Shown in pieces: positions 42,974-52,412 of a stretch of DNA of 64,000 nt. Positions within the stretch are counted from its first letter, which is position 1. Each line of letters begins with the position of its first letter. The position numbers and the translations under genes are program-made. Below the pieces are notes generated by a model. That model ran no database searches, was not told the origin of the DNA, and saw only the letters and a list, made by a program, of their open reading frames with translations. The DNA is taken from the NCBI RefSeq assembly GCF_041153465.1, contig NZ_CP154858.1, positions 930,001 to 994,000 of the forward strand, written 5' to 3'. The DNA is from Thermohahella caldifontis (GTDB taxonomy: Bacteria > Pseudomonadota > Gammaproteobacteria > Pseudomonadales > Oleiphilaceae).

Positions 42974-45139
42974 TCATGACTTAGAGGCGAAACGCCAGGT
43001 CGCCGGGGCATCGGGGGTACGCCATTCGACATGAATCTGTCCCGTTCGGGCCGTACTGAACCACGACACACCCGCCGTATCGAGCCATTGGAGCACCTTC
43101 TGCGACGGGTGCCCGTAGCGGTTGTACCGTCCCGCAGAGATGATGACCGCGCTCGGGCCAAGTGCGGACCAGAACCGCTCGTTCAGCCCGTTGGCCGCGC
43201 CATGATGCGGCGCCACCAGGATTGTGGTTGTCCCGGCCAGCGGGGCCAGCAGCGCATACTGCCAGCGTCTTTCCAGATCACCCGTCAGGAGCACCTGCGA
43301 TTCTCCGACTTTCAGACGGACGACGCAGGAGTGAGCGTTATCCGGTGCGGACGGATCCAGACGGTCATCCGGCCAGACAATATCCAGCAGGACACCGGGC
43401 TCGCGATGGAGTACCTGTCCGGCTTCACATCGGGTCCAGTCACCCGGCAAGGTTTCCGGTTGACCGGCCAGACGCAGACCATCCGGCCACTCGCTTTCCA
43501 GCACCGGCATGCCACCGGAATGATCCGTATCGGAATGGGAGGCCACCCGGTTGAGTACCTTCACACCCTGATAGCGCAGCCAAGGCGCCACCACCGACCG
43601 GGCCGCCCACTCCGTACCACTGTCCACCAGCCATGTCTGGCCGCCAATCCGGATCACTGCGGCACTGCCCTGGCCCACATCGAGAATGTCCAGTGCCACG
43701 GCCGGATGGGTCTGCCCTGTCCGAAGGACCACCAATGCCAGACACAGCAGTCCAAGCATGCGCCAGGACAACGAAATCCCCAGGGGCAGCAGCAGAACGA
43801 CTATCCACGGCAGCAGTGCAGCGTCCAGCGGGATATGGAAGGTTTTCCAGGAAGCGGACCATTCTGCCCAGCGCCAGAACAGGGAAAACCCGCCATCCGC
43901 CAGACCAAGCAAGTTCAGGCCGGCAAAAGGCCAGATACCTGACAGCACATATCCGGTGACGGAAAGCGGAAACAGAAACCAGACCACCAGAGGAATGGCA
44001 ATCAGGTTGGCCAGCCAGCCCATGACCGGCACCTGATGGAAAAGTATCGCCAGTATGGCACCGCCAGCCAGTGTCAGCCAGAGCTGGGCCCGTGCCATTT
44101 CGAAAAGCCAGCCGCCGGATCGACCGAGGCGCCCCTGAAAACCAAGGAATAGCGCTGCCACAAGCCCGAAGGACAACCAGAAACCGGGCATCCAGGGTGC
44201 ACCCGGCTCGATCGCACAGACGACAGACAGCGCGACCGACCAGGCCAGCCACGGGCGTCGAAGCCGATAGAATGCCCAGGCCAGCAGCCCCGCAATGCCC
44301 ATGACCGCAGCACGCATGGCAGGAATGGACGCACCGGTCAGCCAGGCATAGCTGATCACCAGAAGGGTACCGATCAGAAGCGTTCCCCAGCGCCAGCGGT
44401 CGGCCGGCCGCCCCGATTTGCGCCGAAGCGCCTCGGAGACCAGCACCCAGACCCAGAGTACCCCGCCCATATGCAGCCCCGACACCACAAGCAAGTGCAT
44501 GAGACCGCTGTCGGCAAGAATGCGCCATTGCCCGGGCGTGAGACCGCTCCGGTCACCCAGCACCAGCGCCCGGACCGATGCCGCATGTATCAGGCTCGCG
44601 TTTTCAATGACCGGATCAGGCCATGCCGCTTCCCTGATCACTCGTACCCTGTTGACAGAAAGATGACCCGCATGGCGGCTCAGCCGCCAGAATGCGGGGA
44701 CGGTGTAACGGCCTTCGTTGACCAGCCACTCGGGCGGCCGGAGGCGGCCTCTGGCCTCCAGCTCGACAGGCTGCCTGTCCGGATGACCGCAACGGCGACA
44801 GCGGATATCAACCGTTTTGCCAACCAGCGACGGCGCCGTTGCAGAAAACAGCACACGACACCCACGGAACACCAGGGAGGGTTCGGCAGAGCGTTCAACC
44901 CGGGCACAGTCTGCAGCACGAATGGTGTGTACGGATCCGTAAAGTCCTTCCGGAGGCTGATGATCAAGGTGCCAGGCATGCACCATCCAGCCCAGCGCGG
45001 CCCCCGGGATCAGGAGCACGGCGGGCCACCGTTGACCCGTCAGCCAGAGTGCCGCAAAGGGCACTCCCAGCCAGAACAGCAGATCCGGCTGCCAGGTTCC
45101 GACAAACTGTGCCAGGAGAAAGGCTGGCATCCCTGTCAT
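42974..45139 (-). CDS. comEC: DNA internalization competence protein ComEC/Rec2
   Basis: A channel for single-stranded DNA entry in natural transformation. The ATG at 45139 has GGGAG upstream. An in-frame GTG at 45148 is the alternative. The 721-residue product has an N-terminal hydrophobic region, an OB-like periplasmic part, a polytopic competence domain (LVLGDRSGLTPGQW, LMHLLVVSGLHMG, about residues 190-470) and a C-terminal metallo-beta-lactamase-fold domain with SHSDTDHSGGMPVLE and LVAPHHGAANGLNE. It heads the exbBD-msbA-lpxK string. No other competence gene is in the window. Confidence 0.93.
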   Translation of the reverse strand: MTGMPAFLLAQFVGTWQPDLLFWLGVPFAALWLTGQRWPAVLLIPGAALGWMVHAWHLDHQPPEGLYGSVHTIRAADCARVERSAEPSLVFRGCRVLFSATAPSLVGKTVDIRCRRCGHPDRQPVELEARGRLRPPEWLVNEGRYTVPAFWRLSRHAGHLSVNRVRVIREAAWPDPVIENASLIHAASVRALVLGDRSGLTPGQWRILADSGLMHLLVVSGLHMGGVLWVWVLVSEALRRKSGRPADRWRWGTLLIGTLLVISYAWLTGASIPAMRAAVMGIAGLLAWAFYRLRRPWLAWSVALSVVCAIEPGAPWMPGFWLSFGLVAALFLGFQGRLGRSGGWLFEMARAQLWLTLAGGAILAILFHQVPVMGWLANLIAIPLVVWFLFPLSVTGYVLSGIWPFAGLNLLGLADGGFSLFWRWAEWSASWKTFHIPLDAALLPWIVVLLLPLGISLSWRMLGLLCLALVVLRTGQTHPAVALDILDVGQGSAAVIRIGGQTWLVDSGTEWAARSVVAPWLRYQGVKVLNRVASHSDTDHSGGMPVLESEWPDGLRLAGQPETLPGDWTRCEAGQVLHREPGVLLDIVWPDDRLDPSAPDNAHSCVVRLKVGESQVLLTGDLERRWQYALLAPLAGTTTILVAPHHGAANGLNERFWSALGPSAVIISAGRYNRYGHPSQKVLQWLDTAGVSWFSTARTGQIHVEWRTPDAPATWRFASKS

Positions 45140-45223
45140 GACGCGCACTCCCTGTGCTATTTCATTCTGGCGCCGAAGACACTAAACTAGCGCACTCGCC
45201 CTCTGTCAGCAGCGCCCTACAGT

Positions 45224-45745
45224 ATGCCAAAGAACCTGATCAAAAAATACATGCCGCACCCGGACAAGATCAGGGAAATCAAGTCCCTGCATTTTCTCGG
45301 GGACGTACTGCATGAACCCAATCTCTGGCATATCAACCGGTACTCGGTCAGACGGGCCATGCTCATCGGCCTGTTCTGGGCCTTCATTCCCATGCCCTTT
45401 CAGATGGTAGCCTCCGCACTCTGTGCCATCCGGTTCAATGCCAACCTGCCGATCTCGGTGGCTCTGGTCTGGATTACCAATCCTCTGACCATGCCTCCCA
45501 TATTCTACTTCAACTACGTGTTCGGCAGCTGGCTCTTGCAGATGCCGCCCCATGACTATCATTTCGAGCTGACCTGGCACTGGTTCACGCAGAACTTGGC
45601 GGATATCGGGATCCCCCTGTACTTTGGCTCCGTCGTGCTCGGCCTGGTGTTTGGTGCAACCAGCTACCTGGTCGTGGACTGGCTCTGGCGGCGCAAGATC
45701 CGTCATGACTGGCTGCGCCGCCAGAGCCGCAAGAGACAAGGTTAG
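45224..45745 (+). CDS. DUF2062 domain membrane protein
   Basis: A 173-residue integral membrane protein with the DUF2062 pattern: WHINRYSVRRAMLIGLFWAFIP, then NLPISVALVWITNPLTMPPIFYFNY, and a final membrane helix before a strongly basic C-terminus (RRKIRHDWLRRQ). Two to three membrane helices are expected. Function is unknown. It is divergent from comEC and convergent with the copper chaperone gene. Confidence 0.88.
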   Translation: MPKNLIKKYMPHPDKIREIKSLHFLGDVLHEPNLWHINRYSVRRAMLIGLFWAFIPMPFQMVASALCAIRFNANLPISVALVWITNPLTMPPIFYFNYVFGSWLLQMPPHDYHFELTWHWFTQNLADIGIPLYFGSVVLGLVFGATSYLVVDWLWRRKIRHDWLRRQSRKRQG

Positions 45746-45758
45746 AACGGCCCTCCCA

Positions 45759-46226
45759 TCAATGCTTCATGCCGTGACCGGACAGGTCAGCCGCACGCCA
45801 GGGAAGCGAGAGCGGCACAGAACTGCCGTCATCAAGCTCCAGGTTCAGCACCAGCCTGTCGTCGCCGGACGCAGGTGCCCTCAGCCCGAACAACATGAGA
45901 TGATCGCCGCCCGGACGAAAGACATGCTCCGCCCCGGGTGCCAGGGTCACGCCACCCTCTATCCGCGTCATGTGCATGACGCCATCCTTCATGGTCATGG
46001 TATGCAGTTCAATCTTCCGCACATCAGGTGAGGTCGCCCCGACGAGTGTCACAACACGATCCCCCGTATTGCGCACAGTCAGGTAGGCCGCCGTCATGGT
46101 CTTGCCCGGAAGGGGCATCCGCACCCAGCCGTCCGTCATTTCCAGAGACGCCGCGTGCACCGTAACCGTCCAGGCCAGAGTGAACACCAGTGCCAGGGCA
46201 CCCATACCGAATTTCCCGAATCGCAT
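45759..46226 (-). CDS. Periplasmic copper chaperone PCu(A)C
   Basis: A 155-residue secreted protein with a Sec signal (GALALVFTLAWTVTVHAAS). The Cu(I) site follows the H(M)x10Mx21HxM plan: the His/Met ligands lie in IELHTMTMKDGVMHMTRIE and GGDHLMLFGL. Family members deliver copper to the CuA site of cytochrome oxidase. No SenC/Sco1 partner lies beside it. Confidence 0.93.
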   Translation of the reverse strand: MRFGKFGMGALALVFTLAWTVTVHAASLEMTDGWVRMPLPGKTMTAAYLTVRNTGDRVVTLVGATSPDVRKIELHTMTMKDGVMHMTRIEGGVTLAPGAEHVFRPGGDHLMLFGLRAPASGDDRLVLNLELDDGSSVPLSLPWRAADLSGHGMKH

Positions 46227-46382
46227 GATTTTTCCTCAATCAGTCAGTCAAGACAAAGCCCGCTCAGGGCAGGTTTTCAGAACGCCAGATGCGCTGACTT
46301 GACTGCTACACAAAGTTTTTGGCGTGCGGGATCAGCCAATACATTTACTCAGCAGCCCGGCTGGGCCAGAATAGGCGCGACA

Positions 46383-46415
46383 CACAACAGCCGGATCCAC
46401 AGTATCCCTGTTGTG
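46383..46415. repeat. Inverted repeat in the leader of the DAHP synthase gene
   Basis: Perfect 8-bp arms CACAACAG (46383-46390) and CTGTTGTG (46408-46415) with a 17-base loop, about 45 bases before the ATG at 46460. It may be an operator or an mRNA hairpin. No known regulator box could be matched. Confidence 0.35.
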
Positions 46416-46459
46416 ATGTCCCTTGTGGAAGTCATTCAACCTGCCCCGGAGCGAAAACC

Positions 46460-47581
46460 ATGCTCATTATACTGCATGCCGATACGGATCCACAAAGCCC
46501 GGACTACGCGTCCCTGCTGAAATTTCTGGAATCCCTGCCTGAAGTGGAATACCGGATTCACGAAGTTCAGGGAGCCGAACAAAAACTGACCGAAATCTAT
46601 CTGATCGGCAATACGGCAGCGCTCGACAAGGAGCAGATCGAAGCATTCGAGGTGGTCGACCGCGTCATCCGGATTTCTGATGAGTTCCGAATCCTGGGTC
46701 GCCACCGGGATGACAGACGGGCCACCGGTTTCGACTATCAGGGGCTGCACTTCGATCAGGACACCTTCCACTTGTTCGCGGGTCTCTGTGCGGTGGACAC
46801 CCCGGAACATGTGGAAGCCATGATGAAAGCCCTGCAGCGAACCGGACAGGTCTGTACGCGCATGGGCGCATACAAGCCGCGCACCAGCCCCTACGCATTC
46901 CAGGGGCATGGCAAGAGTTGCCTGCCCTGGGTGTTCGAACTGGCCGGCAAGTATGGCATCCGGGTCATCGCCATGGAAGTCACCCATGAATCCCATGTGG
47001 ATGAAATCCACGAAGCACTGGAACACACCGGCAGACCCACCGGCGTGATGTTGCAGATCGGCACCCGGAATACCCAGAATTTCGAACTGCTCAAGGCCGT
47101 CGGACGTCAGCGGACCTATCCGGTTCTGCTCAAGCGTGGCTTCGGCATCACGCTGATTGAGTCCCTGAATGCAGCGGAGTATCTGGCCAGCGAAGGTAAT
47201 GCCAACGTGGTGTTCTGTCTCCGGGGCATGAAAACGGACGCCGGCAAGCCGCACCGAAACATGGTGGACTTTGCACATGTCCCCGTGGTCAAGCGACTGA
47301 CCCGCATGCCGGTCTGCATTGACCCGTCTCATTCCGTCGGCAGCCGCGAACGCTGTCCGGACGGAATCCTCGACGTGGCGCACGTGACCGCACAGGGCAT
47401 CGTTGCCGGCGCCAACATGGTTCTGGTGGATTTCCATCCGCGCCCCGAGAAGGCACTTGTGGACGGGCCTCAGGCCCTGCTGCTGGATGAACTGGAATCC
47501 TTCATTGAAGACATGATGCTGGCTCGCGAGCTGTATCAGAAGCGGATTGCACTCTGGAACCGCGGAGGGCGCAAGGCATGA
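46460..47581 (+). CDS. 3-deoxy-7-phosphoheptulonate synthase, type I-beta (DAHP synthase)
   Basis: First shikimate-pathway step, combining erythrose 4-phosphate and PEP. The ATG at 46460 gives 373 residues, with a regulatory N-terminal domain of about 95 residues before the TIM barrel. Barrel motifs include CAVDTPEHVEAM, RMGAYKPRTSPYAFQG, IGTRNTQNFELLKAVG, LLKRGFGITLIE and IDPSHSVGSRE. The KDO8PS-like barrel marks the I-beta class rather than the enteric AroFGH class. The stop overlaps the next gene by 4 bp. Confidence 0.88.
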   Translation: MLIILHADTDPQSPDYASLLKFLESLPEVEYRIHEVQGAEQKLTEIYLIGNTAALDKEQIEAFEVVDRVIRISDEFRILGRHRDDRRATGFDYQGLHFDQDTFHLFAGLCAVDTPEHVEAMMKALQRTGQVCTRMGAYKPRTSPYAFQGHGKSCLPWVFELAGKYGIRVIAMEVTHESHVDEIHEALEHTGRPTGVMLQIGTRNTQNFELLKAVGRQRTYPVLLKRGFGITLIESLNAAEYLASEGNANVVFCLRGMKTDAGKPHRNMVDFAHVPVVKRLTRMPVCIDPSHSVGSRERCPDGILDVAHVTAQGIVAGANMVLVDFHPRPEKALVDGPQALLLDELESFIEDMMLARELYQKRIALWNRGGRKA

Positions 47582-48312
47582 TCATCATTGGTCACCGTGG
47601 CGCCAAGGGCGAAGCTCCCGAAAACACGCTGGAGGGCTTTCTGCATGCCTATGAGAACGGCATCAGGCATTTTGAGCTGGATGTGCAGATCAGCAGTGAT
47701 GGCGAGCTGGTCGTCCACCACGACTCTACGCTAAAGCGTACCGCCAACGAAAAAGGCCGAACCTATCAGCATACCGCCGAAATGCTCGGCAGAATGGACG
47801 CGCGGCACAATACGCCACCCTGGCACATGCCCACCCCCATCCCCACGCTGCGAAGCATTCTTGAAGCGCTGCCCGACGCATTGAGTTTTCAGCTTGAGGT
47901 GAAGGGCACTTCCCGCGCCCGCATGACGGCAATTCAAAATGCGCTCATGATGCTGCTGACACCACGTGAACGGGAACGCTGTGCAGTCACCTCATCCCAT
48001 TTCAATTGGATTGCCCGGCTCAAGCACGGAGATCCGGGACTGAAAACCGGCGTCGTCGTGGAATATGCCTGGGAGCAACCCATTGAGCGCCTGCGCCAGA
48101 CCCGTGCAGACATTCTGGTACTGAATCACCACCTGTGCACCCCTGCACGCGTCAACTCGGCCCACAAGATGGGCAGGGAAGTTTCGGTCTGGACCGTCAA
48201 CGATGTGTACCGAGCGATGGCCTTGCAAAACATGGGGGTGGACAGCCTCATCACCGACTACCCCACCCACATGCAAAAGGCCTTTGCCCAGCACCTGCCC
48301 GAGCCGCGCTAA
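47578..48312 (+). CDS. Glycerophosphodiester phosphodiesterase
   Basis: A 244-residue cytoplasmic GDPD-fold enzyme (UgpQ-like). Motifs: IGHRGAKGEAPENTLEGF and ELDVQISSDGELVVHHD hold the catalytic His/Glu/Asp set. FQLEVKG carries a metal-binding Glu. VSVWTVNDVYRAMAL and VDSLITDYP close the barrel. The start overlaps the DAHP synthase stop (ATGA). The stop overlaps that of the convergent sthA by 4 bp. No signal peptide. Confidence 0.92.
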   Translation: MIIIGHRGAKGEAPENTLEGFLHAYENGIRHFELDVQISSDGELVVHHDSTLKRTANEKGRTYQHTAEMLGRMDARHNTPPWHMPTPIPTLRSILEALPDALSFQLEVKGTSRARMTAIQNALMMLLTPRERERCAVTSSHFNWIARLKHGDPGLKTGVVVEYAWEQPIERLRQTRADILVLNHHLCTPARVNSAHKMGREVSVWTVNDVYRAMALQNMGVDSLITDYPTHMQKAFAQHLPEPR

Positions 48313-49703
48313 AATATGCGGCTCAGGCCATTCAGTGCCGCGACCCGGTAGGCTTCCGCCATGGTCGGGTAATTGAAGGTCGTGTTGACGAAATAGTCGA
48401 TGGTGTTGAATCCCTCGGGCTGGTTCATGATGGCCTGCCCGATATGGACGATTTCCGAGGCCTGGTCTCCGAAACAATGGATGCCCAGAATTGCGCGGGT
48501 ATCCCTGTGGAACAGGATCTTCAGCATGCCCACCGTTTCGCCGGTAATCTGCGCCCGGGCCAGATCCTTGAAAAACGCCTCGCCCACTTCATAGGGCACA
48601 CAGGCCTGAGTGAGCTGACGCTCGGTCTGGCCCAGCGAGCTGATTTCCGGAATCGTATAGATGCCCGTTGGCACATCATCCACAAACCGGAAACCGGCAT
48701 CTTCGGCAATATCCTTTGCAGCGGAACGTCCCTGGTCGTAGGCCGCACTTGCCAGACTCGGCCAGCCAATCACATCACCCACAGCGTAGATATTGGGTAC
48801 CGCGGTACGGTAATGATCATCCACCGCGAGCTGCCCACGCTCGTTGGGTTCGAGGCCGATGTTTTCCAGCCCCAGCTTGTCCGTATTCCCGGTCCGACCG
48901 TTACACCAGAGGAAGGCGTCGGCACGCAACCGCTTGCCGGACTTCAGCTTGACGATCACGCCGCGATCATCCCCTTCCACGGATTCATAGGCTTCGTTAT
49001 GCCGGATGAGGACACCGTTGTCACGCAGGTGATAGCTGAGCGCGTCGGAAATTTCATCGTCAAGGAAATTCAGCAACCGGTCACCCGGATTGATCAGGTC
49101 AACCTTGACACCCAGCCCGCAAAAAATGGAGGCATACTCACAACCAATCACCCCTGCACCGTAAATGATCAGCGTGCGCGGCGTATGGCTCAGCTTCAGA
49201 ATCGTGTCCGAGTTGTAAATGCGGTGATGGCCAAAATCGATATCCGGCGGTGCATAGGGCCGGGATCCTGTCGCAATCACGATCTGCTTGGCGTGAAGTA
49301 CGTCCTTGGCGGACAGTCCACCGCGCACTTCGACCCGGTTGGCATCGATAAACCAGGCACGCCCACGATAAAGATCCACGCGGTTGCGCGCATAAAACCG
49401 CGTGCGCAACTGCACCTGCTTCTCAATGACCTTTTCCGCACTACGGAGCACCCTCGGAAAGGAAAACCATTTGGGCTCCCCGATTTCGCGGAACAGATTG
49501 TTGGTATTGAAGGTAATGATCTGTTTGACCGCATGGCGCAGCGCCTTGGAAGGAATGGTCCCCAGATGGGCACAATTACCGCCGACCTGTGGTTTTTCCT
49601 CAATGACCGCCACACGCTTGCCGGATTTGGTGGCCTGCATGGCCGCACCCTCGCCGGCCGGGCCTGCTCCGATCACCACCACATCATAATGGTACTCAGC
49701 CAT
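48309..49703 (-). CDS. sthA: Soluble pyridine nucleotide transhydrogenase SthA
   Basis: A FAD flavoprotein that moves hydride from NADPH to NAD+. The 464-residue product starts YHYDVVVIGAGPAGEGAA. It has GGNCAHLGTIPSKALRH, in which the second Cys of the disulfide reductase family is replaced by Thr, the mark of SthA. IYGAGVIGCEYASIF binds NAD(P), and IYAVGDVIGWPSLASAA binds FAD. It neighbours the NQR operon, as in pseudomonads, so both affect NADH pools. Confidence 0.95.
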   Translation of the reverse strand: MAEYHYDVVVIGAGPAGEGAAMQATKSGKRVAVIEEKPQVGGNCAHLGTIPSKALRHAVKQIITFNTNNLFREIGEPKWFSFPRVLRSAEKVIEKQVQLRTRFYARNRVDLYRGRAWFIDANRVEVRGGLSAKDVLHAKQIVIATGSRPYAPPDIDFGHHRIYNSDTILKLSHTPRTLIIYGAGVIGCEYASIFCGLGVKVDLINPGDRLLNFLDDEISDALSYHLRDNGVLIRHNEAYESVEGDDRGVIVKLKSGKRLRADAFLWCNGRTGNTDKLGLENIGLEPNERGQLAVDDHYRTAVPNIYAVGDVIGWPSLASAAYDQGRSAAKDIAEDAGFRFVDDVPTGIYTIPEISSLGQTERQLTQACVPYEVGEAFFKDLARAQITGETVGMLKILFHRDTRAILGIHCFGDQASEIVHIGQAIMNQPEGFNTIDYFVNTTFNYPTMAEAYRVAALNGLSRIF

Positions 49704-49808
49704 TCTCTGTCTCCAGATGTCAGTTTCGGCCAGCCCGCCCCACCGCCTTGTCCGCTCACGTCACGACAAGCCCCGTTCCACCAGGCCATTCCGGAACGAG
49801 GAAAACGG

Positions 49809-49834
49809 CTGCGCCCGTGCCTTCCCGGACGCAG
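49809..49834 (-). terminator. Hairpin after nqrM
   Basis: A 9-bp stem with one G-T pair (arms 49809-49817 and 49826-49834) with an 8-base loop, about 25 bases past the nqrM stop and followed by CCGTTTTCC on the minus strand. A second hairpin of CGTTCC/GGAACG lies about 20 bases further on. Likely the end of the nqr transcript. Confidence 0.55.
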
Positions 49835-49857
49835 GCGTGATGCTGAACGGCTACGGC

Positions 49858-50109
49858 TTAATGGTCGGACTTGCTTTTATCCATGGCGTCATACGCCAGT
49901 GCATCGTCGGTGCTGTGCTGAGTGTTCTTTTCTTTTTCCTTGTCGCATTTGCTCTTGTCGCCGCCGCAGATGTCACAAGCGACATCCATGCCCAGCGCTG
50001 ACATGCCACCGCAGGATCCGCTGATCGGCTTGCGCCCCATCAGCACACCCACTGACATGGCGACAACGATGACAACAAATGCCAGCAATACGAGAAAAAA
50101 TGTGCTCAT
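49858..50109 (-). CDS. nqrM: Na+-NQR maturation protein NqrM
   Basis: A small membrane-anchored factor needed to build the Fe site of Na+-NQR. The 83-residue product has one membrane helix (FFLVLLAFVVIVVAMSVGVLMG) and the Cys signature SGSCGGMSALGMDVACDICGG with a further Cys in KSKCDK. It overlaps apbE by 4 bp at the end of the nqr operon, which makes the assignment firm. Confidence 0.92.
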   Translation of the reverse strand: MSTFFLVLLAFVVIVVAMSVGVLMGRKPISGSCGGMSALGMDVACDICGGDKSKCDKEKEKNTQHSTDDALAYDAMDKSKSDH

Positions 50110-51143
50110 GGGTAAACTCCTGTTTTTGCGACCTTGTCAAATGCTGGTGTACTCAGATCAACGAACCCGTCGGGACTCTTGATAATGAAGTACACCGCCC
50201 AACCGTGTTTGACAGCCAGATCGAAGCCTTGTTCCGGTCCCAGCACCATCATGCCGGTTGCCAGGCCATCAGCGAAGCCCACCGAGTCCGAAATGACCGT
50301 GACGGAAACCAGCTTGTGCTCGACCGGATAGCCGGTACGCGGATCAATCGTATGCGAATATCGTTTATTACCCTTGTCAAAGTAATTGCGGTAGCTTCCT
50401 GACGTGGCCACTGCCGCGTTAGTCAAACCGATGATCCGCCTGGGAATACGGCCGTTCTCCACAGGTGCTTCAACCGCCAGCTGCCAGGGTTTGCCCTGCG
50501 CCTTGTAGCCCTTGACACGCACTTCACCGCCGACCTCAATCAGATAGTTGTGAACACCCAGACGTTCCACTGCCGCGGCCGCCCGATCCACTGCATATCC
50601 CTTGGCGACGGCAGAAAAATCGATCTTGAAGGGCGTATCCTTCATCAGCCCCGGAGGCGTCTTGCGAATTTCCACCTTGTCATAGCCGATTTGTGCGCGC
50701 AGCGATTCAATGTCGGCTTTTGAAGGCAGATCTTCCGGTCGCCTGTCGGGACCAAAGCCCCACAAGTTGACCAATGCTCCCACTGTAGGGTCGAATGCTC
50801 CACCGGTTACCTCCCACAAGCGCCGCGAAAGTACGGCAACTTCCAGCGTAGGCGGTGAAACACTCACCCATTCACCCGGTGCCACCTGATTCAGTCGGGA
50901 GATTTCCGAATCCGGCGAGTAAGTGGACATGAGATCATCCACTTCCCGCAATGCATCGAAGATGGCGTCGACCACCTTCTCGTCGTCCACGCCGGAGACG
51001 GACACCCACTTGGCATGATAGCTGGTCCCCATGACCCGGCCCTGGGTCATGGCCAGCGAATCCTCTGACGAAGAACAGCCCGCTATTGCGAGCACCCCGA
51101 TCCAGAGGGCGGCAATAACGGGCCATTTCCATGCATATCTCAT
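50106..51143 (-). CDS. apbE: FAD:protein FMN transferase ApbE
   Basis: Attaches FMN covalently to Thr residues of NqrB and NqrC in the periplasm. The 345-residue product is a lipoprotein (lipobox LAIAGC, lipid Cys about residue 23). It has RVMGTSYHAKW, DLMSTYSPDSEISRLN, GGAFDPTVGALVNLWGFGP and the FAD/metal segment IDFSAVAKGYAVD. SHTIDPRTGYPVEH and ADGLATGMMVLGPEQG lie near the end. The location after nqrF points to NQR as its client. Confidence 0.95.
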   Translation of the reverse strand: MRYAWKWPVIAALWIGVLAIAGCSSSEDSLAMTQGRVMGTSYHAKWVSVSGVDDEKVVDAIFDALREVDDLMSTYSPDSEISRLNQVAPGEWVSVSPPTLEVAVLSRRLWEVTGGAFDPTVGALVNLWGFGPDRRPEDLPSKADIESLRAQIGYDKVEIRKTPPGLMKDTPFKIDFSAVAKGYAVDRAAAAVERLGVHNYLIEVGGEVRVKGYKAQGKPWQLAVEAPVENGRIPRRIIGLTNAAVATSGSYRNYFDKGNKRYSHTIDPRTGYPVEHKLVSVTVISDSVGFADGLATGMMVLGPEQGFDLAVKHGWAVYFIIKSPDGFVDLSTPAFDKVAKTGVYP

Positions 51144-51155
51144 AGACGTTTCGGT

Positions 51156-52388
51156 TTACCCACCAAAATCGTCCAGCAAGATATTTTCGTCCTCGACACC
51201 CAGATCCTTGAGCATCTTGATCACGGCTGCAGTCATCATGGGCGGTCCGCACATGTAGAACTCGCAGTCTTCAGGTGCAGGATGATCCTTCAGATAGTTC
51301 TCGTAGAGCACGTTGTGAATGAATCCGGTGTAGCCGGTCCAGTTGTCCTCGGGCAGCGGATCGGACAGCGCCACGTGCCACTCGAAGTTCTCGTGCTCGG
51401 CCGCCAGCTTGTCGAAATCTTCCACATAGAACATTTCGCGCTTGGAGCGGGCGCCATACCAGTAGGACATCTTGCCTGTCCACTTCTTGCGGATCAGCTG
51501 ATCGAAGATCTGTGAACGCAGCGGCGCCATGCCTGCACCACCACCGACCCAGATTTTCTCGCAGTCGGTGTCCTTGACGAAGAATTCACCGAAGGGTCCG
51601 TATACGGTAATCTTGTCACCCGGCTTGAGGGAGAAGACGTACGATGACATCTTTCCGGGCGGGAAGTTGGTACCGGGCGGCGGTGTCGCAATGCGGATAT
51701 TGAACTTCAACAGCCCCTTCTCAAGCGGGAAGTTGGCCATGGAGTAAGCACGGATAACCGGCTCCTTGACCACGGATTCGTACTTCCAGACGTCGAATTT
51801 GTCCCAGTCGGGATGGTATTCTTCGTCGATGTCGAAATCCTTGAACTTCACTTCATAAGGCGGTGCTTCCAGCTGCACATAGCCCCCCGCACGGAAGTCC
51901 ACTTCCTCGCCTTCCGGCAGTTTGAGCACCAGCTCCTTGATGAAAGTGGCCACGTTATGGTTAGAGATCACCTCGCATTCCCACTTGCGAACACCAAAGA
52001 CTTCCTCGGGAACTTCCACTTTCATGTTCTGCTTGACGGGAACCTGACAGGACAGACGCCAACCCTCGCGCTCGTCACGACGTGTAAAATGCGCCCTCTC
52101 CGTCGGTAGCATGGCGCCACCCCCTTCCAGCACCCTGCACTTGCACTGTGCACAGCTGCCACCGCCGCCACAGGCTGAAGGCAGGAACAAACCATTCGCC
52201 GCCAGCGTCTGCAACAGCTTGCCACCTGCTGGTGTCTTGATGGTTTTCTTGGGTGTCCCGTCAACATCGATTTCAATCTCGACGTCACCCGTGTTTACCA
52301 GTTTGGCACGCGCCGCCAGAATAACCGCCACCAGTGCCAGCACGATGACGGCAAACATGACAACGCCCAGTATCATTTCTGTAGCCAT
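51156..52388 (-). CDS. nqrF: Na+-translocating NADH:quinone reductase subunit F
   Basis: The NADH-oxidising subunit of Na+-NQR. The 410-residue product has one N-terminal membrane helix (about 5-26). A [2Fe-2S] domain follows with Cys73, Cys79, Cys82 and Cys114 (ACGGGGSCAQCKC, RLSCQVPV). The FAD domain has RAYSMANFP, and the NADH-binding domain has GGGAGMAPLRSQIFD. It ends with the aromatic-Gly ILLDDFGG tail. Starts about 24 bases after nqrE. Confidence 0.96.
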   Translation of the reverse strand: MATEMILGVVMFAVIVLALVAVILAARAKLVNTGDVEIEIDVDGTPKKTIKTPAGGKLLQTLAANGLFLPSACGGGGSCAQCKCRVLEGGGAMLPTERAHFTRRDEREGWRLSCQVPVKQNMKVEVPEEVFGVRKWECEVISNHNVATFIKELVLKLPEGEEVDFRAGGYVQLEAPPYEVKFKDFDIDEEYHPDWDKFDVWKYESVVKEPVIRAYSMANFPLEKGLLKFNIRIATPPPGTNFPPGKMSSYVFSLKPGDKITVYGPFGEFFVKDTDCEKIWVGGGAGMAPLRSQIFDQLIRKKWTGKMSYWYGARSKREMFYVEDFDKLAAEHENFEWHVALSDPLPEDNWTGYTGFIHNVLYENYLKDHPAPEDCEFYMCGPPMMTAAVIKMLKDLGVEDENILLDDFGG

Positions 52389-52412
52389 GAATAACCTCTC
52401 CTGTCCGGCGCG

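Noticed and set aside
46245..46305. Inverted repeat CAGTCAAG / CTTGACTG upstream of the DAHP synthase gene
   Set aside because: Arms are 45 bases apart with no promoter relation, so chance is likely in a 230-bp spacer.
48135..50024. Plus-strand frame of about 630 codons across sthA and nqrM
   Set aside because: Runs antisense across two well-supported genes and has no family features.
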